Origin: Sphagnum magellanicum
Lineage: Eukaryota > Streptophyta > Sphagnopsida > Sphagnales > Sphagnaceae
DNA: 64,000 nt
Reading direction: 5' to 3'
Assembly (NCBI GenBank): GCA_021904315.1
Contig: CM038919.1
Coordinates: forward strand, 5,952,001-6,016,000
In this document: piece after piece, positions 25,499 to 37,650 of the stretch
Numbering within the stretch: the stretch's first letter is position 1
How the letters are laid out: the number at the start of each line of letters is the position of its first letter
Program-made: the position numbers and the translations under genes
Notes under the pieces: model-generated
Seen by the model: the letters and a program-made list of their open reading frames with translations, nothing else
Told to the model about the DNA's origin: nothing
The model's database searches: none

Positions 25499-27539
25499 AT
25501 GAAGAACTCTGTGAGGATTGTGGCCCTTCAGGCGCTGCTGATGGCTGTGATAATTTCGCTTGCCACGGATTCCATCAACGGTTAATTACTCGCCTAGACT
25601 GACTCCTCATGTTGCATTCAGGATCGATGAGGGTCATATTTGTGTACCTGCAGATTGTTTGCAGGATTAGACTAGGCCCGCGCATTAACATCTTTATGAA
25701 TTGGAAATATGCAGTTGACCTGAAACTCATACTTCTGTAATTCCGGCATTCTTTTCTATTCGTATACATATCGGGGATTCCGGAAGTCTGCATTTGATAG
25801 TGACGTGATAGAAACGGGTACAACATAATCGTATATCTTGATATTATTGAAAAACCCTCGATGAGTAGGATTTTAATAACTTAGGTGCTTGAAAATTTCT
25901 AGACCTGATGTGTGAGGGATAGTGAATTTTAGGGTCTTTTTGTCAATGAAAACTCAATTATTAAATTACAAAAAATGCTTTTGAAAGGAAAATTTAGTTG
26001 TCCATAACCAATTCACAATTAAGTCAACAATGTAGATTACATTAGTAATGGTTAACATAGGTGAATGGGGAGGGTTTGATTAGGGTACAAGTTGGCCCAT
26101 GGCTGAACCTTGCTTAACCAGAAACTCCCTACGACCTGGGGAAAAATTTAATAAACATTAAAAGATTTGAATGTATGAAATATATTTGTGATAAAATAAT
26201 ATTCCCACAAAGTTTGAAAATCTGAATATATATTTCAAAACTAGAGTTGTGAATGAAATTCTTGGTTGAATTTTTTGAATTTTTTGATTGTGTATGTCGA
26301 AGGCATACAGATCACCGTAGTGGATGGTTTATTCTTCTGGGTTATGTTCTAGAGCTATAACACGATCTCACCCTGCACAAATTATGTATCATTACTTGTG
26401 CAGCTGCGTCAATCAACATCAAAAATCAATGCTCAGAAACGATCTCAGCATGCGCAACCTGTAACATCTGTGGACAAGTGGATTGTTTCGCTCTAGCTCC
26501 CCACAACGGATTCCAAGTGATCGACGTGGGGCCGAACTGGCCCGGTGGCTTGATTTGGGGCTATCCAGGAGGCAATGCAAATCCAAGAGACGGAAATAAT
26601 GCCAAGCCTCAGGCAGACCTTGCGGAGTTCACCATCGGTGCCGGTGGCCAAGATTCCTACGATATCAGTAACGTGGTACGTCCTTCTTCGTTCTAGCCGG
26701 ACTTCGAATAGCCTTTGTAGAAAACACAGTCTTGATCACGTATAACACACGTCCAGATTAAAAAATCCTAGAACGAATCTGAAGCAAATTCGGACCTTGT
26801 TATTACTATTAGACCTATTCTGTCTTTATTGAACTAAAATTATGATCTTCAACATAGCTAGACTTTCAGATCACCATATGGTTAATTGATCAATCTGCAG
26901 ACCTAGACTTTCGCATCATCCATATGGTTGACAATTGATCTGACAGATTAGTTTGTTTTAAATTAGGCATACTTAGCTATTATTTCCTAGCCCCTGACTT
27001 TCAATGTATGGAACTGTAGTTTAGGTTAGTGCTAGAGCACGCGGGTACGTAGCTAGTTAGCAGCTGATCATGCTGTTCACGAGTATAATTTTGGTGGCTG
27101 CTGAATCCTGATCTTCTTTTTCTGTTTTCATTGTTTTTTGTTTTGGTCCCACGATCTGTTTCAATATAGAACTTAGATCTGTTTCAATGTAGAACTAACT
27201 ACTCTGCATTTTTCTGATTTTTTGCAGAACGCTTACAACCTGCCTTTGCTGATCAACCCAACAACCATTGCACCTCCGGGACAAAGGCAGGGACTGGAGT
27301 GTGGCACTCCTATTTGCTCCATCGGCAACATTGCCAGTTTTTGCCGGTCTCCCAACTTTCAAACCGGCCCACTTGGCTTCGGTTGTAGCAACGTTGATGG
27401 CCCAGGACTGGTTGCCACGCCTGGAACTGAACAATTCGCAGACGCTTGTCCCGATGCCTTCTCCTTCTCTAGGGACAACGCCAATCATGTGTACGGTTGC
27501 CCCACTGGCAGTAACTATGAAGTGGTGTTCTGCCCATAA
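25499..27539 (+). CDS. thaumatin-like (PR5 family) secreted protein
   Basis: Three exons, 25499-25580, 26404-26675 and 27228-27539, join in frame to encode 221 residues. Both introns are GT..AG and of phases 1 and 0. Residues 1-28 form a signal peptide (ALQALLMAVIISLA core). Family marks are LIWGYPGGN at about 77-85, ADLAEFTIG near 98-106, YDISNVNAYNLPLLINP over the exon 2/3 junction and FADACPDAFSFSRD with NYEVVFCP at the end. The family acts outside the cell in defence and wall interaction, some members binding beta-glucan. Only 12 cysteines are present in the mature part instead of the usual 16, and the GxCxTGDC segment of the thaumatin signature is missing, so it is a shortened variant. 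Intron 1 holds a transposon-like repeat (25836-26300); a minisatellite begins 11-16 bp after the stop. The start was chosen because the ATG opens the signal peptide and the splice phase fits. Confidence 0.92.
25836..26300 (+). repeat. dispersed repeat family R1 inserted in intron 1 of the thaumatin-like gene
   Basis: Matches 29003-29672 closely and in the same orientation, from gatattattgaaaaaccct through aattattaaattacaaaaaa and gttaacataggtgaa to gaattttttgattgtgtatg. This copy lacks roughly 220 bp present in the other (about 29310-29535). Non-coding. Confidence 0.85.
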
Positions 27540-27549
27540 AAATATTAGG

Positions 27550-27895
27550 AAGGAATACTCTAGATGAGGTATTTCCTGTGGGATGAATACAATATGTGAT
27601 GTCAAGTTCCTTTGGGATCAATACCTTGTATGAGGTCGGCTTTGGGATTTATACTATATACATGAGGGGCATGAATACCATATCTGAGGTAGTTTCATTG
27701 GGACGAATACGATATTTGAGATAATCCCTTTGGGATGAATACCTTAGATGACGTAGTTCATTTGGGGATGAATACCGTCATATCTGAGGTAGTTCCATTG
27801 GGACGAATACAGTATTTGAGGTAGTCCCTTTGGGATGAATAGCTTAAATGAGGTGGTTCATTTGGGGATGAATACCGTAGATGAGGTAATTCCTG
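27550..27895 (-). repeat. 32-bp minisatellite in the 3' flank of the thaumatin-like gene
   Basis: About ten degenerate copies of a unit built on gaggtagttcctttggg and atgaatacc. It is the reverse complement of the left-arm array at 11144-11520. It starts almost at the stop codon (27537-27539), so it would lie in the 3' untranslated region of the transcript. Confidence 0.85.
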
Positions 27896-28779
27896 AAGCC
27901 AGAGCATGATCTCTACCTATGCAATAATTGAACTCTCATCAAATAATTTTGGTGCATGGTTGTGCACCAAGTGGAACTTCAATTTCGAAAGATTCAACAC
28001 ATGGAATTCCCTCTGGGCAGGCCAAGGTGCCAAATAAATTACAAAACATGCCTAGCGAGTATTAATTAGTATAGTATATATATTTAATCACCTTGGTGTA
28101 CATAAAAATTAAGATATGTGAGAGCAGACAGAATTTCGTGTAGGCTTCTTTTACAGTGGATATTATATGTCCAAGAAAATAAGAAATTTGTGCTGCTAAA
28201 CAATGAGTTGCTTTTTGTTCATGGGGAGTCACTTAGTTTTTTACAAAAATGACATTGAGCAGTTCAAAAGAAGCGTTTCTTTATATTACTTTGGAGGTAA
28301 AATTTTGTAAACATTTAGAAAATTAATTAATTAGACCCTCTAAATAAATTATTAATTTTTTTATAAAGTTAAAAAGGAATTTCGAAATTTTAGTTAAACA
28401 TGTTTATTCCATAATTTATACAAGTAACTTAAAACATTTACGAATGACCAAAACTACCATACTTATAAGCAAACTAAGGTAAATAAAAAAATCTATCCCA
28501 TTTATAATTAGGGAGAAAATTTTAATACCACCTAAAGTCTGATTACAAAGCCTGTATATTCAAATTCTCAAACACAACCAATAGCTTGGCAAGCACATGC
28601 TGTCAAGTGCAGCATTTTAGTCTTTATGGCATCTCCAGTTAACATGTGTTATGAAGTCTTATTCTCCCTTTTCAATGGCCTGATTCTCGTGCAGAATTGG
28701 GTCTTTCAAAAGGGGTGCCTATTTAGTAGACCTAATTTCTAGGTCCTTCCAATTTTGTAAGACCAATCTATATATGAAG

Positions 28780-29675
28780 GAAGGTAATTTGTTTGTTTTG
28801 TTTATTTTGCATGTTGAGATATCCCAAACCAAGGCTCTCTTGCTGCGCTGTTGGTATTGTTGGGAAGCCCTTGATGAGTAGGGGTACACTAAGTTGGTTT
28901 CATAATGTTTTGAAGTATGGTGGAGAAGCTATTGAATGAACAAATTTTTCATTAAAAATTCATTTAAATGAAATCTAAAATTTATAAGGGGATTTGGGCA
29001 AACTATTGATATTATTGAAAAACCCTTGATGAGTAGGATTTAATAACTTATGTGCTTGGAAATTTCTAGACCTGATAGTTGAGGGATAGTGAATTTTAGG
29101 GTCTTTTCATCAATGAAAACTCAATTATTAAATTACAAAAAATGCTTTTGAAAGGAAAAATTAGTTGTCCATAACCAATTCACATTTAAGTCAATAGTGT
29201 AGATTACATTAGTAATGGTTAACGTAGGTGAACAGGGAGGGTTTGATTAAAGTAAAAGTTGGCCCATGATTGAACCTTGCTTAACCACAAACTTCCTTTG
29301 ACTTGGGGATTGTTGTTGGGAGTGTGCTTTCATAGAATGACCCCCTTACAATAGGTCATAGTAGACTAATATCACAAATGAAAGTCATCCTTATATTGTA
29401 GTCACATGTATAATCTTTATGTAATTAATTTTTTTGGTAATGTATGGATATCATATTTTAAATTATTTTTTCTTGTTTTAAATATATTTGATTAGCTTTA
29501 AACTTCATTTAATCAATTATTTTGAAAAATTCAATAAACATTGAAAAATTTGAGCATATGGAGTATATTTGTGACAAAATAATACTCATCACAAAGTTTG
29601 AAAATTTAAATATATATTTCAAAATTAGGGTGAATGAAATTTTTGGCTGAATTTTTTGATTATGTATGATATTAA
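28780..29675 (+). repeat. dispersed repeat family R1, longest copy
   Basis: The fullest copy of a repeat also seen at 25836-26300, 37300-37650 and, inverted, 45720-46095. It contains two related sub-blocks, each with ccttgatgagtagg (28870 and about 29020), a tttgtttgttttgtttattt-type block near the start and tcaatgaaaactcaattatt in the middle. No coding capacity is visible. The class is unknown; it behaves like a non-autonomous mobile element. Confidence 0.75.
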
Positions 29676-32600
29676 TATATATCAATTAAATCTCGGACAT
29701 ATTAGAAATAAAAAAATTTTGGATGAAATTCCATTCAAAAAATGTGTTTTTTTACATTTGTTTAGTAATGAATGCACAATAATATTTCATTTTTAAGAAA
29801 AAAACCACTATCATATCAAAGAGGAAGGGATTTTATAAATGGGCATTTCATTTTTTTTCAATTCTTTTTTGTTTGGTAATGTTTTATGAATCATAAACAT
29901 GAAGCCCTATGGCCATTGAAAAATTATATATTATATATTATGTGTACATTGATTTGATCCAATCCTCCTCACTTAATTGTTGGATCAAAATTAACTTTAA
30001 CTCAAAATGTGCTTTGAGTTTTAAAATGTTGTTGTTCAAATTTTAAAGGTTTTTACTTGTGTTTAGGATAATCAAAGGATGCCATCAAAATTTTAGCTTA
30101 TTACATATTACAATAATTATTATACATCACCTTTTTTGAACAAAAAATGGTTCACCCTTAGTGTGTTTTCATCCAATGTCATCCATCCATGAATGAATTA
30201 ATCTATTTATCATGGATGAAATATCTTCAAGCAAAAAAATGTTTTAAAAAGACTGCAAAAATATAAAATATACATGGAAACTCAAAATAAAAAATCCAAA
30301 GAACAAAAAAAATTCTTTTTTTTTTCTTCAACAATTGTAATCCATTAATTGTTGTGAATAATCTTTGAAATCTTGTCTTAACAATATTATAATTTTCTAA
30401 TAGAAGTAAACACAAGAAGTGGGCACCAATGGGTGCAATTATGCTAATAGGAACCAAAAGCAGGTGTAATTATTATTTAATTTTTTGTTTTTTACACCAA
30501 TGTTTTTTAAAATAAATTTAACTTGAAAATAAGTTAAAAATTTAGCACATTATCAAATCTAATATCTTATTTTGTAAATGTCCAAAATACGAAATTATTT
30601 CATTAACATTTGGACCTTCAAAAATAGTGTAAAAGGATTTGTAATCACTATTTTTAAGCAATAAAAGGACTTGAAAAATTTTGAAAATGATTTTTTCTGG
30701 GAAATTTTTTAAGACAAACCTTAACAAAATAATACAAAAACAATTAAAAAAAATTTAAGAGATTTTTTGAAGGTTTTTTCAAGAATATTCCAAGAATATT
30801 CTTTTTAAAATAGTCATCAAAGGGGGCACCGGTGGCTCCTATTAGCCCGTTTGAACCCCAATACATAAATAGGCATTGGGTGTAAACAAGATATTTGGTA
30901 CATATTTGTTACCTTGTTTCCTACTTGAAAACACCAAAATATTGTTTTTAAAACTTTTAACCTTCCTTTAGCATTTCAAAACAAATGTTTTTTTTGTTTT
31001 TTTCATGGGCATCTTAAGCCTCCTTTTAACTTCTCAAAAAAATTGTGTCATATCATTTGGACTTGAAAAATAACCCCAAAAGTATCCCCAATAATTTTGT
31101 CATTTTTTAGGGGTTGGGGATGATTTTAATTATGAAAAAAAAACTCCATTATTAAATTTTATTTTTCAAATTGCCACAAATTTTAGGTCCAATTCAAATA
31201 CTTGTAAGTAGTGGAAAAAAATGACTATAACAATTTTTTTTTTGAAGTTCATGCAAATAAGAATTAAGAAATCATGCACCCAAAAAAAAATTATTATTCT
31301 CATAAAATCATCTATTTATTGTTTACACTACTTTTTGTGTATACTTTATCATGTTTTCACCCCATTATGTAAGCTCTCATGATTTTTATTCTTGGATAAT
31401 ATTATATGAAAAATAATTGAAAACCAAAAATCCATGAACATTTGGCTAACATTGGAAATTTTCAAACCATGAATTTGACTGTATTCCCAAATATGTAATC
31501 AAGTAGCACAAAAAGGTTCAAAAGGATCAAGCCATCAACTTCACATTGAGCAATATTTATGCCTAGGTTATTAAACCAAACACAAAAAAAAAAGGGTTTA
31601 TTGTGTTTCAAGTTTAGCATAATTCCATTGGCATGATAGGCCATATTAGCAAAACAAAAGGGTGCAGTCATAATACAACAAACCAAAAAGGGCATCAGAC
31701 ATCAAAAAAAAAAAAAATCAAAATTGGATAAATATTTATGTTTTTCCATTTAAAGTCATGGCAATTAGGGAAAGTTATTGTTTTTTCATTCATATGAATG
31801 TTAAGGAATTCAAACCAAAAATCCATTTGATGAAATTTTAAGTTTAAGTTTTGATTTAAGACCTTTAAAAATGCACGTCAATGTGTCAGACATGATTCAA
31901 TTTTGGAAAGGACTATCAAAAGGACTCATATAATAAAACATATTTGATGGGAAAACAATTTAGAGGATCAAAACCTATTAACCACATTAGAAAAACACTC
32001 ACACCTTAAAAAATGTGGAAATTTAAAACTTTAAAAATTCAAAGAACTTTTCAAAATTGATCTAAAATTTTAGAATTTCAAAAGTCCTTTGCCACACATA
32101 AATGAATTTGAATGTACATGATGTGTTAAGAAAAGTTGTAGTTATTATACAAGAAAACATAAAAATGTTAAAAAAAGAAATTGGTTACGATTTGAAGTTA
32201 TTATCATTTTTTTTTAAAAAACATTGAATTTACAAGGAATCAAGACACTTTCAAAATTCATATTTATTCAAAAATAATGAAGAAACAAACATGTCATGTA
32301 CATGGACAATTATAAGCATTTATTATAACAAGTTGCAAAAAAAATTGTTCCAAAATTCATTCATATGAAATTTGTTTTTGGGAAAAAAGACATGTAATTT
32401 ATTTTTTCGATAATCATGTTGGCTCATTATATCTTGTTTGCACCCAAAACCAAAATATCTTTTCAAGGCCTTGGGAAAGGTGTTGAAGGTAGTTGCAGAT
32501 TACCCTATCCATTTTTTGATGGCACAAGGCAAAAAATCTAGTACCTCTAGTTATTGCAATTTAACCTAACTTCAACTAGTAAACAAAGGTGTGAAAAAGG

Positions 32601-32940
32601 ATTCATATTTATAATCAATATTATTATAGGAAGCCAATACCAAAAAAGAAAAATCAAATGACCATTTTTGAGTTTTTAAGGACTTTTAAACTACTAGTTC
32701 ATCATGTATCATAATCCATACAAATTTGTATATGGACTCACAATTTTTGAAATATTAAATTAAGTGTTTTATTGGATTATACCATAGGCTATATGGTTAA
32801 AATGAAACTAATTTTTTTTTATTGGGGATGTGATTGCATGTTGGAATCGGCATTTAAGTATTTTTAGATTCTCAAAATTATGCAAATGTATCTAGACTTT
32901 TTCAATGTGAAAAAATCAAAACTAATAGAAGTTTCTTCAT
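29676..32940. other. very AT-rich DNA, no gene seen
   Basis: Homopolymers and short broken frames only. Frames at 30227-30457, 30542-30727 and 31462-31695 are low-complexity and have no motif. Nothing else is supportable. Confidence 0.6.
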
Positions 32941-32948
32941 CAAATATG

Positions 32949-34053
32949 TTATAAAATGTTAAGCAAGCATGGCAAAATATAATTCTTGGAAAAACACGTT
33001 TTTGCAAAAATGTTCATAACAAAGGAAGTGAAATCATTTCTATGTGGCAAAATTTGATTAAATAGTTTCATGAATTGAACATTTGATGATTCCCCCCCTT
33101 TCATTTTGCTGTTATTTGGTGTCATTTTGGTTGATGTGTACAACATTAGGTTTCCAACAATTTGCACACAATGTCAAAATTGCTTACTTGTAGTTTTGTG
33201 ACACTTGATTGTTTGTCATTTCCAATAAAAAAATCTTTAATGGATTGATCTATGCAACTAAAGCACTACTTGTTTGATTTCTTTCCAAATTTCTTGGATT
33301 TGAGGATGACAACCTTAAGTTTTTTGGTTCTTCTAGTAGAAATTCTAGCACGAGTTGGATAAAAAGGATTTGGTTTTCTTATTATCAATTGTTTTTATCA
33401 TCTTGGCCTTCTTGCAATTTTGAACTTGAACTTTGGTTTGACACCTCTTCAGGCTCCTTCAAAGCATCACCAACACGAGTATCCAATACATTAGCTTGAC
33501 CTTTTCTAGTCGATTTCAGGCCATTGGTGGGCTCAAGATATATTTTTCATCATTTGAATTATGATTGGAGTCACTTGAATTGTATGTAAATCCAACATTT
33601 TTGGCTGCCCTTTCTAATAATGGTTGAAGAGAGTAATGAACCGATGCAAGCTTGGTATTTTCATCTTCAGATGAAGATACAACTTTGTTAAAGTCCAAAT
33701 CAACCTCTTTTGTCCCATATATCTCCATGCTTCAATTCAGAAAATTTTCAACTTTGACATGAACAATTAGAGCTTTCTTGCAATCAAAGTCAAAGGTAGG
33801 CACCACCTTGCATCAAAAGCTACATGTAAGTTTAATCCTTGAATGTTGAGCTTTTGGGTTCTTGTTTTGGAAGACAAAGGCATTTAGGGTGTCTAAAAGG
33901 GTTTATGACCTCCCCTTTCATATTTGACAAAGTAAAATGAGACCAGCCTTGGATACCTTCCTCACAAATTAGGCACTTCTTGAATGGCCTAACAATCATG
34001 TAGTCATAGCAAAAGTAAGAATGTTGGCAATTTTGAAACATGTAATAACACAT
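32949..34053 (-). pseudogene. decayed coding remnant of unknown family, probably transposon-derived
   Basis: On the minus strand, frames at 34053-33832, 33728-33516 and 33167-32949 are more protein-like than the surroundings. The first has a Cys/His-rich segment with YFCYDYMIVRPFKKCLICEEG and GWSHFTLSNM. The second is acidic and Ser-rich (VVSSSEDENTKLASVHYSLQ). The third has MTPNNSKMKGGESSNVQF. They are separated by stops and could be pieces of one broken protein. I do not recognise the family; a mobile-element origin is a guess from the surroundings. Confidence 0.35.
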
Positions 34054-34059
34054 TTAATT

Positions 34060-36099
34060 ATAATTCATTTTTTTCTATGAGACAATTGTACTTTGAATTC
34101 AAAAGACAAAAGTTGACCTTGAAGATGAATATGTAGCTATAATATGACCTCTGAATAGTTGAGATTGCATAGGATGCAAATAAATGCAAGCATTATGTTC
34201 AAACTTCGAATGTACAATTCTGTGACCAGAGGAACCTGTGTGCAGTCCTTTTCTTCTAATTCAAAACATTATGGCATACTAGGACTCATCGGGATACCTT
34301 GTGATTTTATGTGATCTGTAGAATAGCAAGTTGGGCTTGAAGTGACTGTATTGTTCATAGTGTTTTGGAGATCATTAGGAATGATCTAGACGTTGAGCCT
34401 ACAAACATTTTGGAATTTTCCCCTTGGCCACCCCTTGGACAAAGGTTAGATGACATAGAAATGTTTTTAGCCTCAAGTAAAACTGATTTTAAGCATGTTT
34501 AATACAACTTTAGGCATTATGCCCATAGAATTAAAAGAATTTGGAAATCACTGTTCAAGAAAATAATGAACACAAAGGAAATTAATGATACCTTATTGGC
34601 AAGTCCTGAACTGAATTAGCAATTTTTGAGCATGTCCTGAAATTTGTTCCTGACATTCAGACCCAATCATGAATGTACCCTCTTGGGGTGGTTGTTTTGG
34701 GTGTTTGTTTTTTTGGCAGGCAACTTGTGCTATAGTGGGCAAATCCCTGTGGAGACCACATTTTGTGAACAATTTTATTTTATTTTTTAACGAATTTTCA
34801 GAACCTGGCGACAAAAAGAAAGGGCTGCCAAATCCAACAAAGGGCCTTTTAAGAATTTAAAAAAAAAATCGCCATACCTTGAGAAAAAAAACTCAGAAGT
34901 CAACAGATTTAGACCGTGTTCCTGTAGGTCGCCAGAACTAGGCAGGATTCCGAAAAAATCTACTAGTCTGCCAGGACAGTTGCCATTTACTGTTAATTAA
35001 TGCTGATGATCCTAGCCAGTGCACCTGCTTGAGGAATTTGAAAAAGAAAACCCTGATTGTGAACATTCCTTTTCGTCTGAAGGTCCTGTCCTCTGACCCT
35101 GATCTGCTGTGTGAAGGCTTTCTTCTTGCATGAGCAATTCCATCATTCAGTGAATTGCTTGTAATTTTCTGCTTTCATTAACAGCGGGAGCAGTTCTTAA
35201 GGGCTAGACACCTCCATTTTCATATCAAGGGGAATTTACATTGGAATGTAGTAAAAATTTCGGAGTTAACAACGAGGGACTTTCACCATTTGCAACTACT
35301 GTTCCAGATGGTCTGTAGATCCGTTTGAACATCTGGGTTGGTGGGGAACGGGAGTGTGTGCGAACTGAATCCATTTCAATTAACAACAGCTTATATCAAG
35401 ATTTCATTTGGAAAGCTCCATCTGAAAACTGAATTTGATCACGGTTCTCAGTTTCCAGACATAATCTCATCTTTCCCAAAAGTAAGGTCACAGAAAACTT
35501 ATTATGTGTTATTTCGGGCAGCCTAAAAAATGGAAAATACATTGGTATTTCAAAAGCAGAACGTAAAAAAAACGTAATGGAGTGAGACACATGTACACTT
35601 CAAAAATGATTTTATTCTGTATACTAAAACAAAATTTGGCATTAAAAATTTTCAATTTGAGTTTGATCCTCACGTTTAGGGTTTTCAGGCTAGGGCAGAC
35701 GCAGGTCTAGGTCTAGAGACTACCGTTATTTTGCCGTCTTGGTACGCGGGCCCTGAGAACCCAAAGAAAACGCCTTCTCAGGGTGTTGGCAGCGTATTCT
35801 GTGACACAGCCTTAAACCTGCAGCTGGGTTTGCGTAGTGAGCTCTTGTCATTGTAGCCTCTGGATCAATATATAACAGTAATATTCATGCTTTTTGTCTT
35901 TGAAGCTTCACGTTTTTTGCTGCAAAAGTTTTATGATTGTTGGAGGCCCAGCTGGTGGTGGCACTAGCAGTAATTTGTAGTTCTTGTTTCCTCTTTGCAA
36001 GAGCCATGATAGTTGGTTGTTGGACATTAAACTCATTACAGCTTGGAAGGCGTACTAGGAATTGTTGTAGCAGGAATTACTGACAGTTTTTTTTTTTTC
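34060..36099. other. intergenic DNA with one short repeat and a possible lone exon
   Basis: The third copy of the dispersed ~140-bp repeat lies at 34915-35070. A frame at 35338-35483 ends with an aaaagtaaggtc donor-like site and is slightly protein-like, but no partner exon was found. A 9-bp perfect inverted repeat (ccctgagaa/ttctcaggg) lies near 35750-35782. No gene can be supported. Confidence 0.4.
34915..35070 (+). repeat. dispersed ~140-bp repeat, copy 3 of 3
   Basis: Shares cagaactaggcag, a degenerate ctgccaggacag block, gatcctagccagtgcacct and gcttgaggaatttg with a gaaaaccctga tail with the copies at 10105 and 14285. Confidence 0.55.
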
Positions 36100-36853
36100 A
36101 GTTGAAGAAGGAGATCACTTTGAAGCTGGCTAGTTATCTGTGTCTGCATGCACCAGCTCAGAAAGAAATTTCCTTTGTATTTCGAGTGTACTTATTCCAG
36201 TTAACGAGCTGCTGCAGAATGCATGGAGAAATGAAGATCTGATTACACTTTCGTCATGGCTCAAATCCGTCGGCCTGGTTCTGCAACACTTCGTAATGAG
36301 ACATATGCACAACAACAGTCCCTCAAGGTCCCTAAAGTCATGTAACGTACTTCACGTAATGTTGAGCCAGGGAGCGGGGGATGTGAACGTTTACATTGCT
36401 ACAGTCGACTTCCAGGAGGATGTCGACCAGTAGCAGTATTGCATGTTAATCGAGATGGTGATCAGGTCGAATTGTCTCATGAGGAATATGGTGTTCACAA
36501 TGAAGACAGTCAGCCTGCAAGCAGCTGAATGGTACCTTGACTTCCAGGTCTTGGCGTGTGAGCGGTTGCTTGATATAGAGCTTCAGAAGATCAACCAATC
36601 CTCCACAATTAATTCTCATGAAAAAGTACGTTGCAACTTTGAATGTGATCAATTCTGTCAAGTGGGTCTAACTTCTCTTCCCACATCCTTGCTTTTCTTC
36701 TCTCGTCCAATTGGTTGTGGAACTGCATGGGAATAATTTGTAGTGAATCTCGTCATTTTCCAGGTGCTTAATACTAGAGGATTTGGACGTCATGAGGCGC
36801 GAAGAGGAAGTCCGGGAACAGCTCGCGCTTCATTCCCTAGGCGGCAAATTCTG
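36100..36853 (+). pseudogene. probable decayed SPX-domain gene
   Basis: Three short blocks on the plus strand resemble successive helices of the intact SPX gene at 39787-41560. After a long T-tract and cag acceptor (about 36103) a frame begins LKKEITLKLASYL, like the helix-2 LKK region. At 36533-36600 the frame reads LDFQVLACERLLDIELQKIN, matching MELEVRRFKRMLDVEFIKIN of the intact gene. At 36783-36853, after a ttttccag acceptor, LDVMRREEEVREQL matches LDVMRKEEEDKQ at the start of intact exon 2. Stops separate the blocks and no start with MKFGK was found, so it is called a relic. It is convergent with the intact gene. Confidence 0.42.
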
Positions 36854-37299
36854 AAGGCAAACATAGCTGCTGAAGTTTGACCCATTCATATATAGTCAGC
36901 CTTTCTGCCAAGACGACGAACTACGGTCACCTCAACAACAAGAGAATGGGCTCGTCAGTGCAACCGGTTCAAGAGAATCAGTGGTCTAACGAATGCTCGT
37001 CGTGTCCAACTGAATCCCCGAGTCATACGTTAATAAGTCGCCCATTGTTCCAACCTGATCTTCTGGGCAGCTGTCAGAGCATATTATCTATAAATGACGT
37101 ATATATAGTGTTCAAGAAAAAAACTTGGTACAATTTCTGTGTTGAATGAACTCCTATAAGTTACTCATTTGTGAAAAATATAATGCCACTGAAATACTAA
37201 TGTCTATGTGAGGCATCTGGAGAGTTATATTGCAAAATTGTCAGCAAACTGCAAAATGCAGGAGACCTACAGTTCAATGCCGGGTCTCTTATTTCTATC

Positions 37300-37650
37300 A
37301 AGGAAGGTGGTTTGTTTGTTTTGTATTTTCTTTTGTCATGATGAGATCTCCCACACCACGGCCCCATGTCCTTGCTAGCGTTGGAAAGTCCTTGGTGAGT
37401 GTACCAGTGCACCTCAGTGGTTTGGTAGTGTTTAGGCCTCCTATGCAAGAGTTATTGAGTATTGAACAGTTTTGTTGAAGAAAATTTAACAAAATCGAAA
37501 CTAATTATTTTAAGGAAATCAAGGCCCTGGAAGCCCTTGATGAGTGGGATTTCTTGGAAGTGATTTTGTAATTTTTAGACCTATATTGAGGGAGATATTG
37601 AATTTTGAGTCATTTTTGTCACTGAAAACTTTTAATAATTTTTAGCAATT
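37300..37650 (+). repeat. dispersed repeat family R1, diverged copy
   Basis: Shares the ggtttgtttgttttgtattt start, gatgagatctccc, ccttggtgagtg with gtttggtagtgttt, and a second block agcccttgatgagtggg, in the same order as 28780-29675. Confidence 0.6.

Larger units (their letters stand above)
24655..28770 (+). repeat. right arm of the large diverged inverted duplication
   Basis: Pairs in inverted orientation with 10250-13205 (blocks listed there). This arm contains the complete thaumatin-like gene, its 3' minisatellite and the paired C-terminal exon remnant at 25090-25238. The arms are separated by about 11.4 kb that includes two hAT relics. Confidence 0.75.
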
